NCBI GenBank assembly: GCA_030429325.1
Contig: JAUICT010000004.1
Location: 1 to 20,430 of the forward strand
DNA length: 20,430 bases
DNA from: Bacteroidia bacterium
Lineage (GTDB): Bacteria; Bacteroidota; Bacteroidia; Flavobacteriales; Flavobacteriaceae
Direction of reading: 5' to 3'
In this document: positions 7,330 through 14,429 of the stretch, piece after piece
How positions within the stretch are numbered: position 1 is the stretch's first letter
Layout: each line of letters starts with the position of its first letter
Made by a program: the position numbers and the translations under genes
Notes under the pieces: model-generated
What the model saw: only the letters and a program-made list of their open reading frames with translations
The model's database searches: none
What the model was told of the DNA's origin: nothing

Positions 7330-8241
7330 ATGGGAGATTTCAAATTTATGGATCAATACAAGGTCAAGTTCTTAGACCATCTTAAAACAAGAACTGAGTA
7401 TACGGAACCCAAAAATCTATACGAGCCCATTCGATATATTTTGGACTTGGGAGGTAAACGCCTCCGACCAATTCTTACTTTGATGACCGCCGAGCTTTTC
7501 GGTGGAGACCCTGATGAGGCAATGGATGCTGCCTTGGCCATAGAAATGTTCCATAATTTTTCCTTGGTCCATGATGATATTATGGACGATGCCCCACTGC
7601 GCAGGGGGAGAACAACAGTACATGAAAAGTGGGACCTCAATACAGGAATACTTTCTGGGGATGCCATGTTGATTCTGGCCTACCAATTTTTTGAAGGGTA
7701 TCCGCCCGAGACATTTAAAAAACTCACGTCGCTTTTTAGCAAGACGGCCATTGAAGTTTGCGAAGGACAACAATACGATGTGGACTTTGAGACCCGGGAC
7801 GATGTTACCATTCCGGAATACCTTAAAATGATTGAGTACAAAACTTCAGTTTTGGTGGCAGCAGCCATGAAGATGGGGGCCATTATTGCCAATGCATCTG
7901 ATAAAGATGCCGAAATCATTTACGACTTTGGGAAGCAGGTTGGTGGGGACATTATGGAAAACAAGAAAACCTTTCTGTATCTGAAAGCATTGCAAGCGGC
8001 TCCAAAACAGCGTAGGGAAGGCTTAATGCATCTATATTCCATAAAGCCTGAAAATCCTTCCACCAAGGTGGAAGCCGTGAAAGCAATTTTTATGGAAAGT
8101 GGAGCAGTGGATTTGACCAAGGAAGAAATCAAATCCCATACCCAGAAAGCGTTTGATGTTTTAGGACAATTGACCATTGCAGAGGCCAATAAACAAGTGT
8201 TACGGAAGTTTGGAGAAGCTTTGATGGAACGGACTGTCTAG
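7330..8241 (+). CDS. Polyprenyl (probably geranylgeranyl) diphosphate synthase lacking the second Asp-rich motif
   Basis: Member of the class I trans-isoprenyl diphosphate synthase family, which adds IPP units to allylic diphosphates. Its place beside lycopene cyclase suggests GGPP supply for carotenoids. Visible motifs are GGKRLRP (41-47, IPP binding), the first Asp-rich motif HDDIMDDAPLRRG (81-93), KTSVL at 171-175, and GGDIMENKKTFLYLKA (205-220). What is missing is the segment normally between YDFG and the second FGKQVGGDI, which holds the second Asp-rich motif (DDxxD). Here F200-G201 runs straight into KQVGGDI. The protein is 303 residues against about 325 in flavobacterial relatives I recall, which fits a loss of about 24. 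The frame is intact. Catalysis should be impaired unless this is a sequence error. ATG 7330 fits the leaderless promoter layout; ATG 7348 is an alternative. Confidence 0.9.
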   Translation: MGDFKFMDQYKVKFLDHLKTRTEYTEPKNLYEPIRYILDLGGKRLRPILTLMTAELFGGDPDEAMDAALAIEMFHNFSLVHDDIMDDAPLRRGRTTVHEKWDLNTGILSGDAMLILAYQFFEGYPPETFKKLTSLFSKTAIEVCEGQQYDVDFETRDDVTIPEYLKMIEYKTSVLVAAAMKMGAIIANASDKDAEIIYDFGKQVGGDIMENKKTFLYLKALQAAPKQRREGLMHLYSIKPENPSTKVEAVKAIFMESGAVDLTKEEIKSHTQKAFDVLGQLTIAEANKQVLRKFGEALMERTV

Positions 8242-9380
8242 AAAATTCTTCGGAACAGTGCCTTGAGAAATGGCCACGGTTTTGGGGCAGTTACAATTTG
8301 CAATTCCTCGCCAAGATGAGTCTCATTGCCCAAAAACTTTAGAATGATGGAAGCTTTTCGCTTGGCAAACAGCGATTCAAATATGGATTGTCCCAAATGA
8401 TTTTCCCGATGGAGAATGTCCAAGAGGAGCGAGTCATAGAACTCGAACCTACTCTTTTTGTGGAATGTGCCCAAAGGTTTTTCTTGTTTTAGATGGTTCA
8501 CCAAAGCTTTGACCTGCTTGCTTGTATTGTAGAATGTGAACCCAGTGCTGGGCTTTGCCCATCCACCGGCAATACCTACGTGAAAAATGGTATCTGAATT
8601 GTGTTGATGAAACGGATAGCACGTCATGGGGATGCTGCCAAATTCCGTTTGGGAAATGGCATAATCCGTTACGCCATACTTTTCATGGAGGTAATCTTTG
8701 ATGGCTTCTTCGTATTCGCTTTTTTCCAGAAGATGTTCAGAAAACAGGGTGTATTCTACCAAAGCTTCGGTGGTTGAGGTAGGAAGCACGTACATAAATC
8801 GGGTGTTGCCCTTTTGTGGAATGGAAAAGTCCATGAATGTGGCTTCTTCTGGATTGAAAATGGGTTCTTTGGTCGTAATGAACCATCCCAAAAAGTGTTG
8901 CTGCAATACTGGAAATTTGTCTTGTTGTGAAATGGAATCCCAATCCATAAGACTGGAAAAAACCATTTTGCCGGAAAAAGTGTCTCCCTTCGTCTGGACC
9001 AAAGCCCCTACATCATTTTCCTGAATATGGGTGACTTCATCCTGAATCCAAGTAATATTGGGGCAGCTTTTTATTTCAGGAATATAGTTGGAGTAAAAAT
9101 CTATCCCCCGTAGCATTTTATAGGTGTAGGGGGCAATCGGGGTGGATAGGTTAAGCTTTTTTCCAGTTACATTAATAGTATCCCATGTTTTACGGACCAA
9201 ATCGTCAAAATCACCTTGCCCTTTTTCCCAAAAACACCAGGTACGATCGTTCCGGTTCTTGGAATCCTTGTCCAGTACCAATATAGATTTGGAAGCAAAG
9301 AATGCATCCTTCCCCATGGTGTGGGCCAACAAGATGCCTGCGGCACCGGCACCCACAATGATGTAGTCATATTGGGACAT
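8238..9380 (-). CDS. crtY: Lycopene cyclase, CrtY/LcyB type
   Basis: FAD/NAD(P)-dependent cyclase of 380 residues that would turn lycopene ends into beta-ionone rings, giving beta-carotene on the route to zeaxanthin-type pigments. The N-terminus YDYIIVGAGAAGILLAH is the dinucleotide-binding Rossmann motif. NDRTWCFWE (44-52) is the family's hallmark block. EFGSIPMT (246-253) and GIAGGWAKPSTGFTF (269-283) match the conserved cyclase region and the FAD-binding C-terminal motif. Length is normal. It converges on the prenyl synthase and shares its stop region: the palindrome CTAG at 8238-8241 supplies TAG to both genes, so they overlap by 4 bp. The start at 9380 is 5 nt after a TATTTTTG box. No crtB, crtI or crtZ lies in this window. 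Confidence 0.92.
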   Translation of the reverse strand: MSQYDYIIVGAGAAGILLAHTMGKDAFFASKSILVLDKDSKNRNDRTWCFWEKGQGDFDDLVRKTWDTINVTGKKLNLSTPIAPYTYKMLRGIDFYSNYIPEIKSCPNITWIQDEVTHIQENDVGALVQTKGDTFSGKMVFSSLMDWDSISQQDKFPVLQQHFLGWFITTKEPIFNPEEATFMDFSIPQKGNTRFMYVLPTSTTEALVEYTLFSEHLLEKSEYEEAIKDYLHEKYGVTDYAISQTEFGSIPMTCYPFHQHNSDTIFHVGIAGGWAKPSTGFTFYNTSKQVKALVNHLKQEKPLGTFHKKSRFEFYDSLLLDILHRENHLGQSIFESLFAKRKASIILKFLGNETHLGEELQIVTAPKPWPFLKALFRRIF

Positions 9381-9385
9381 GGTTC

Positions 9386-9393
9386 CAAAAATA
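9386..9393 (-). promoter_or_regulatory. Candidate -7 box of crtY
   Basis: The minus strand shows TATTTTTG followed by GAACC and ATG, predicting transcription starting at or next to the start codon. The same module precedes the prenyl synthase gene. No clear -33 element is visible. Confidence 0.4.
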
Positions 9394-9468
9394 CGGAAAG
9401 GAAGACAGTCGGATGAAAGGATTTTATTTTCTAACTATTGAAAATGGTTTTTAGTGACAGATCATCTT

Positions 9469-11730
9469 TTAAAAAACCGTATATCTGACTCCAAAGAACC
9501 CGCGAATCCCTTGGTTGGGGGCATATACATAGCTTGGGTCAAAAGTTAGGGCATAGGGATTGTCCGGAGTGGCTACCGCATTGCCGTTGGCATCAAAGGT
9601 CACATTTTTGTCAAATGGGTCATTGGTGCGGGCAATGATAAAAGGATTGCCTTTGTTTGGTGTCCAGTCCAAGAGGTTTTTGATGCCGCCGTATACCTCA
9701 AAATTGTTCCATCCCTTATAGGTAAATTGAATATTCTGGATACTCCAAGTAGGGGAGTATTCCTGTCTGGGATCTAAATCACCCAAAAGGGGCAATCGCA
9801 TGGGACCGTATAGGTTTCCGGTGTAATCCACACTTAAATCCAACATTCTAAAAGTGTACGAAAGGTTCCAAGTACCTGTAATGCTCTCGGTGAGGATTTG
9901 TTGTTGGGTAACGCCGTTTTCCGTATTGCTGACATCTTGCCAAGTGGCCCCCAACAAGAATTTAATGCCACTGGGAAATACCACATCCAAATTGGCGCTG
10001 ATTCCTTTGGAAACCGATTTTCCATCTAGATTATCATAGATGATTTGATTGGGATTGGTATCATAATCCGGTAGAATGATGTTCGAGAAATGTGTGTAAA
10101 ATGCAGAGGCATCAATACCTACAAAAGTGCCGTTGTCACTGTAGATTTTTTTCAAATAATTAAGGTTGACATTCACAGAGCGCTCAGGCTTTAGTTCTTC
10201 GGTAATAATCACTTCCCGTGCCCCGGTCAGTGCTGCATGGTCTTCGGTAAACAGGTTCACCACCCGGAATCCGGTTCCCGCATTGATACGGAAAATATCA
10301 TTGTCCGAAATTTTCCATTTATAGGCCGCACGGGGGGTGAAAATGTTGCCGTGCCGTTTGTCATAATCATAGCGTAATCCGGCCAAGAAAGAATGCTTTG
10401 GGGCAAATTTGATTTCATCTTGGGCAAAAAAGCTTGGAATCCAAATATTGTCCGCATCGGAAGTTGCCGGAGTGTTGTCATCATAATAGTTGTATCGTAC
10501 AGCACTTCCGAATAAAAGGTCATGATTGCCTGCAGACTTGTCCCAAGTTAGCTGCGCAAAACCGATGCGTTGGTCGGCCAAATATTGTGTATCACCATAC
10601 ACCGAGTTCTGGTTATGGTCGTTGTACGATAGGGACAGCAACATTTTCTCTGGGATGGGCAACTGATATTTCCCTAAAATTTCCCAACGACGGGTGTAGA
10701 TACTTTCACCATAAATTTCATCGCCTCCCCTGAACTCAGGTGTCCATTGCATTTCGCCACCCCAGCGATCCTCATAAAAGAACCGACCGGCTATGGAAAA
10801 GATTCGGGAATTATCCCGCTCAAAATCCCATTTTTGGAAGATGGAAATCCGATCCTGAAGAGTAACATCGGTAAAATTGTCGCCATTGTTGTCTACAGGC
10901 ACATCATAATTAAAGTAGTTGACCCCAAGGAGCATATTGGTTTTTTTCCCCACCTCAATTTTACTGCCCACATCCAGATTGTATTCCCCCCATCCGGTTA
11001 CAAAGCCATCCGCAAAAAATTCTGGGGCCCTGATGGCGTTTTTGGTGATGATGTTGATCAATCCACCTACAGCCTCGCTACCATAGAGAGAGGAGGCGGG
11101 ACCCTTTACAATTTCTATTTGATCGATCAAGGAATTGGGGATGCCAGTTAGGCCGTAAACGGTTCCTAAACCGCTCACAATGGGCATGCCGTCAATAAGT
11201 ACTAGGGTATATGGTCCTTCCAGCCCATTGATGTGGATATCGCCCGTATTACACACATTGCAGTTGATCTGTGGACGTACCCCGTTCACGTTTTGTAGCG
11301 CATCAAAAATACTGGGTGTTGGGTTTTTTTTCAGAAAAGTGGGTGTATAGACTTCCACGGGAACTGGGCTTTCCAACCGACTAACTGGCTTTAGCGTTCC
11401 AGTGACCACAGTCTCATCCAAAGTTTGTGTAGATGCTTCCATGGAAATATTTACAAGCTGGGTTTCTCCCTGTCCAATGGTAATTGTGGCCTGATAGGGA
11501 AGATACCCTACGGAGGTGGCCAACAGAACATACCTGCCGGGGGGCACATTGGATAAGGTGTAATAACCATCAGTATCCGAGGAAGTGCCTATTTCCGTAT
11601 TCTTTAGCAATATGTTTGCAAAAGGAAGCGATACCCCATTTTCTGTAATCCTTCCAGAAATGGTAGCCTCTTGAGCCGATAGGATATAGCTAATCCCAAA
11701 AAAAACGAATATCAAAAAATGTATTTTCAA
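9469..11730 (-). CDS. TonB-dependent outer-membrane receptor, probably for a metal chelate
   Basis: Receptor of 753 residues, using TonB energy to import a ligand into the periplasm. A signal peptide (1-19, MKIHFLIFVFFGISYILSA) is followed by a carboxypeptidase-regulatory-like beta domain (about 21-98), a TonB-box-like DETVVTG (105-111), the plug (about 120-230, with LVLIDGMPIVSG and VKGPASSLYGSEAVGGLINI), and a barrel ending in the terminal aromatic ...FFGVRYTVF. The plug carries an unusual CNVC pair (Cys157, Cys160) before NTGDIHINGLEG. The start is TTG at 11730, because no in-frame ATG lies near and the signal peptide begins there. It is divergent from a metal-sensing DtxR-family gene and a ZIP transporter, which suggests a transition-metal substrate. 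A siderophore, haem or other ligand cannot be excluded. Confidence 0.92.
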   Translation of the reverse strand: MKIHFLIFVFFGISYILSAQEATISGRITENGVSLPFANILLKNTEIGTSSDTDGYYTLSNVPPGRYVLLATSVGYLPYQATITIGQGETQLVNISMEASTQTLDETVVTGTLKPVSRLESPVPVEVYTPTFLKKNPTPSIFDALQNVNGVRPQINCNVCNTGDIHINGLEGPYTLVLIDGMPIVSGLGTVYGLTGIPNSLIDQIEIVKGPASSLYGSEAVGGLINIITKNAIRAPEFFADGFVTGWGEYNLDVGSKIEVGKKTNMLLGVNYFNYDVPVDNNGDNFTDVTLQDRISIFQKWDFERDNSRIFSIAGRFFYEDRWGGEMQWTPEFRGGDEIYGESIYTRRWEILGKYQLPIPEKMLLSLSYNDHNQNSVYGDTQYLADQRIGFAQLTWDKSAGNHDLLFGSAVRYNYYDDNTPATSDADNIWIPSFFAQDEIKFAPKHSFLAGLRYDYDKRHGNIFTPRAAYKWKISDNDIFRINAGTGFRVVNLFTEDHAALTGAREVIITEELKPERSVNVNLNYLKKIYSDNGTFVGIDASAFYTHFSNIILPDYDTNPNQIIYDNLDGKSVSKGISANLDVVFPSGIKFLLGATWQDVSNTENGVTQQQILTESITGTWNLSYTFRMLDLSVDYTGNLYGPMRLPLLGDLDPRQEYSPTWSIQNIQFTYKGWNNFEVYGGIKNLLDWTPNKGNPFIIARTNDPFDKNVTFDANGNAVATPDNPYALTFDPSYVYAPNQGIRGFFGVRYTVF

Positions 11731-11746
11731 TTCACAAAAATTAAAA

Positions 11747-11762
11747 TTTAGACAAATCTAAA
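11747..11762. promoter_or_regulatory. Palindrome, candidate operator for the DtxR-family regulator
   Basis: TTTAGA (11747-11752) and TCTAAA (11757-11762) are perfect reverse complements around CAAA. The site lies in the 78-bp region between the divergent receptor and regulator genes and covers the receptor's -7 box. DtxR-family proteins bind short AT-rich palindromes of this size. Binding is inferred. Confidence 0.5.
11753..11760 (-). promoter_or_regulatory. -7 box of the TonB receptor gene
   Basis: The minus strand reads TAGATTTG, an exact TAnnTTTG match inside the palindrome 11747-11762. It predicts a start site near 11746-11748 and a leader of roughly 16 nt before the TTG start. The -33 position holds TTTT instead of TTTG. 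Confidence 0.45.
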
Positions 11763-11786
11763 AATAGGTTTTGATAAATAAAAATG

Positions 11787-11794
11787 TATTTTTG
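11787..11794 (+). promoter_or_regulatory. Candidate -7 box of the DtxR-family operon
   Basis: TATTTTTG matches TAnnTTTG exactly and ends 14 nt before the ATG at 11809. The nearest upstream TTTG (11770-11773) is only 13 nt away, closer than the usual 19, so the -33 element is uncertain. Confidence 0.4.
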
Positions 11795-11808
11795 AAAAAA
11801 TTTTTTTC

Positions 11809-12465
11809 ATGACCCGTTCCGAAGAGAACTATCTAAAAATTATTTTCCATTTGGGGGGGAGCGATTCCACTCCCATTACCACCAATGCTATTGCAGAACA
11901 GATGGAGACCAAACCCTCATCGGTTACTGATATGGCTAAAAAGTTGGCAGAAAAAAATTTGGTGAAGTACAAAAGATATCAAGGGGTATCGTTGACGGAA
12001 CAGGGTACAAAAACGGCACTTTCCATTATTAGAAAACATCGGTTGTGGGAAGTTTTTTTGGTAAAAAAATTGGACTTTTCATGGGATGAGGTCCATGAAG
12101 TGGCAGAGCAGTTGGAGCACATAAAAAGTGAAAAACTCATAGACAAGATTGATGAACTGTTGGAGTTTCCAAAATTTGATCCCCATGGGGATCCCATCCC
12201 AAGCAAGGATGGAAAGTTCATGGTACGGGATAAACAGCTTTTAAGTGAAATGTCTATTGGAAGTAAAGGGGTGTGCGTAGGAGTCAAGGATTCTTCGGCA
12301 CCGTTCCTCAAGTTTTTGGACAAGAATAAAATTGCGCTGGGGCATACCATCCAAGTCCTGGAGATAGAGGATTTTGACCACTCCCTGCGCATAGCTATGG
12401 AAGGCAGGGAACTGCGCATTTCACATCAAATCGCATCCAACCTATACGTAAAAAAGAACGAATAA
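11809..12465 (+). CDS. DtxR/MntR-family metal-dependent transcriptional regulator
   Basis: Metal-sensing repressor of 218 residues. A winged HTH (1-65, with IAEQMETKPSSVTDMAKKLA) is followed by the dimerisation/metal domain (about 70-130, HRLWEVFLVKKL ... FDPHGDPIP) and a C-terminal SH3-like FeoA domain (about 148-214). Candidate ligands H77, E81, H96, E100, E103 and H104 align with known sites. The residue at 100 is Glu as in MntR, not Cys as in DtxR. However, the MntR helix-1 ligands Asp8 and Glu11 correspond to N7 and K10, so metal specificity (Mn, Fe or Zn) is open. Its TAA stop overlaps the next ATG by one base (TAATG), coupling it to the ZIP transporter. It probably controls the divergent receptor as well. 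Confidence 0.92.
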   Translation: MTRSEENYLKIIFHLGGSDSTPITTNAIAEQMETKPSSVTDMAKKLAEKNLVKYKRYQGVSLTEQGTKTALSIIRKHRLWEVFLVKKLDFSWDEVHEVAEQLEHIKSEKLIDKIDELLEFPKFDPHGDPIPSKDGKFMVRDKQLLSEMSIGSKGVCVGVKDSSAPFLKFLDKNKIALGHTIQVLEIEDFDHSLRIAMEGRELRISHQIASNLYVKKNE

Positions 12466-13286
12466 TGGAACAAGTAATCACCTATTTTGAATCTATTGAC
12501 CCTATTTTGGCCGCTTTATATGCCACTTTGTTCACTTGGGGGTTGACCGCTTTAGGAGCTGGTCTGGTCTTCTTCTTTAAAAGTGCCAACCGGGCAGTAT
12601 TGGATGGGATGTTGGGATTTACAGGAGGAGTTATGGTCGCTGCCAGTTTTTGGAGTTTGTTGGCGCCCGGTATTGAAATGAGCGAGGGCGAAGGTTTTGT
12701 AAAGGTTATTCCCGCAGCCGTTGGGTTTCTACTTGGTGCCGCATTCATTTTTGGTTTGGACAAAATCTTGCCGCACCTCCACATCAATTTTAAGATGAGC
12801 GAGGCCGAAGGGGTAAAAACTCCTTGGCACAGAACCACCTTGCTCACCTTGGCCATAACGTTGCACAACATTCCAGAGGGTTTGGCCGTAGGGGTACTTT
12901 TTGGTGGAGTGGCCGCAGGTTTTGATGGAGCTACAATTGGAGGGGCAGTTGCCTTGGCCTTGGGTATTGGGTTACAGAACTTTCCCGAAGGTTTTGCGGT
13001 AGCCATGCCATTGCGGAGGCATGGATTGAGCAGGTGGAAGAGTTGGGTGTATGGGCAAGCTTCTGCTGTTGTTGAGCCTATAGCTGGGGTTTTGGGAGCT
13101 TGGGCCGTTTTGACCTTTGAGCCTATTTTGCCCTATGCACTTTCCTTTGCCGCTGGTGCCATGATCTTTGTGGTGGTCGAAGAAGTTATCCCAGAGACCC
13201 AACAAGACAAATACACCGATATCGCCACAATGGGCTTTATCGGCGGATTTATCATCATGATGACATTGGATGTTGGGTTGGGATAA
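12465..13286 (+). CDS. ZIP-family divalent metal transporter (ZupT/GufA-like)
   Basis: Inner-membrane transporter of 273 residues that would bring Zn2+, Fe2+ or Mn2+ into the cytoplasm. About eight hydrophobic segments are visible. The signature HNIPEGLAVG (134-143) is in TM4 and QNFPEGFAVA (171-180) in TM5, the paired metal-binding blocks of the family. In the second, Gln replaces the His of ZupT, as in GufA-type members. Acidic residues E204 and E239-E240 occur in later helices. An Asp/Glu/His-containing loop (about 70-122) lies between TM3 and TM4. It is translationally coupled to the DtxR-family gene and ends 2 bp from the convergent czcB. Direction and metal are family-based inferences. 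Confidence 0.92.
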   Translation: MEQVITYFESIDPILAALYATLFTWGLTALGAGLVFFFKSANRAVLDGMLGFTGGVMVAASFWSLLAPGIEMSEGEGFVKVIPAAVGFLLGAAFIFGLDKILPHLHINFKMSEAEGVKTPWHRTTLLTLAITLHNIPEGLAVGVLFGGVAAGFDGATIGGAVALALGIGLQNFPEGFAVAMPLRRHGLSRWKSWVYGQASAVVEPIAGVLGAWAVLTFEPILPYALSFAAGAMIFVVVEEVIPETQQDKYTDIATMGFIGGFIIMMTLDVGLG

Positions 13287-13288
13287 AA

Positions 13289-14422
13289 CTAGTTCCCAAA
13301 CAAATCGTAGACCCCTTTCACCAAAAATTGATCGTTATTGTTGAGCTTTTCTTGGGAGGTTATCTCTACATGGCCCGCATAGCTGCCGCCAAGGGTAACC
13401 CCAACGCGTTCAAAATGGAGATTACTCCCCTCTTTTGATATCAATTTTAGGAGATAGGAAGAACCTTCCACATTAAAAACAGCTTCTTCAGGTAGGCCCC
13501 AGGCTTTGGTGGTATCGGTCATGATTTTGGCATCAACGAACATCCCGGGAAGAAAACTGCCATCCTCTTTTTCCAAATGACCATGGACTTTAATCGTCCG
13601 TTGGGCATCATCAATGGAGGCCCCTACCAAATATACTTCGGCTCCAAAGGTTTCTTTGGAAGCCTCAGGAATCCTAAACTGGATTTCTTGCCCTTTTTTC
13701 ACTTTTAAAATATCCTTTTCAAAGACAGTCAGCTCCAGATGTACGTGCTCATTGTCCACAATTTCCAAGATTTCCATGGAAGGGGAAACATAACTTCCCG
13801 TTGATACATATATTTTGGTAATACTCCCATCAATGGGGGAATAAATGACCGCTTCGGGGGTAATGATACGTTGTTCCACATTTTTTGGTGAAATATTGAG
13901 CATCTGCAATTGCTTTTTAAGCCCTTCGTATTTGGCCAAAAAGGTTTCATAATTGCTCTTGGCCTCCAAATAGTTCTTTTGTGAAGCGATTTTTTCCTCA
14001 AAAAGCGTCTTGTTCCTGTCGTATTCGGCTTTTAAAAAGTCAAGTTGGTTGAATACCTCCAGATATTCTTGTTGCATCTTTACAAACTCCTGACTTTCCA
14101 AAGTAATCAAAGGTTGCCCCTTTTTTACTCGGTCACCCACCAGCAATGGGGTCTTCTTTACAAAACCACCCATAAGTGCGGTAATTATGGCCTTGTTGCT
14201 GGGAGGAACATCGACCATCCCCGAGGTTTCCACCATATTGGGAAATGTTTGTTTCTCCATGTTCCCCAATGCAAACCCACTGCTGTTGAACTGTTCCTGG
14301 GTCACAATAACGGTGAAGGTTTCGGTCGATTCTTCGTTGGAAGTCTCAGTACTTTTTTGATTGCCGCACCCCGCAATCAGCAGGGCTAAAAATGTGGCAT
14401 AAATGAAGCTTATATTTTTCAT
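13289..14422 (-). CDS. czcB: CzcB/CusB-type periplasmic adaptor of heavy-metal efflux, lipoprotein
   Basis: Adaptor of 377 residues linking the metal RND pump to its outer-membrane channel. A lipoprotein signal with lipobox LIAGC (Cys19) is followed by an N-terminal strand region (FPNMVETSGMVDVPPSNKAI), a lipoyl half (GGFVKKTPLLVGDRVKKGQP), an alpha-hairpin rich in Lys/Glu (about 105-170), the second lipoyl half (AVIYSPIDGSITKIYVSTGS), a beta-barrel, and a membrane-proximal domain (AWGLPEEAVFNVEGSSYLLK). No N-terminal His-rich metal-binding domain is present. It starts 7 bp after the fused czcA-czcC gene and is the last gene of the operon. The symbol is by function and context. Confidence 0.92.
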   Translation of the reverse strand: MKNISFIYATFLALLIAGCGNQKSTETSNEESTETFTVIVTQEQFNSSGFALGNMEKQTFPNMVETSGMVDVPPSNKAIITALMGGFVKKTPLLVGDRVKKGQPLITLESQEFVKMQQEYLEVFNQLDFLKAEYDRNKTLFEEKIASQKNYLEAKSNYETFLAKYEGLKKQLQMLNISPKNVEQRIITPEAVIYSPIDGSITKIYVSTGSYVSPSMEILEIVDNEHVHLELTVFEKDILKVKKGQEIQFRIPEASKETFGAEVYLVGASIDDAQRTIKVHGHLEKEDGSFLPGMFVDAKIMTDTTKAWGLPEEAVFNVEGSSYLLKLISKEGSNLHFERVGVTLGGSYAGHVEITSQEKLNNNDQFLVKGVYDLFGN

Positions 14423-14429
14423 GGTCTTA

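Noticed and set aside
9426..9445. ATTTTC...GAAAAT inverted repeat between the TonB receptor and crtY
   Set aside because: A/T-rich six-base stem without a T tract; too weak to call a terminator.
13006..13286. Possible terminator between the ZIP gene and czcB
   Set aside because: Only 2 bp separate the two stop codons and no hairpin with a T tract is visible on either strand.
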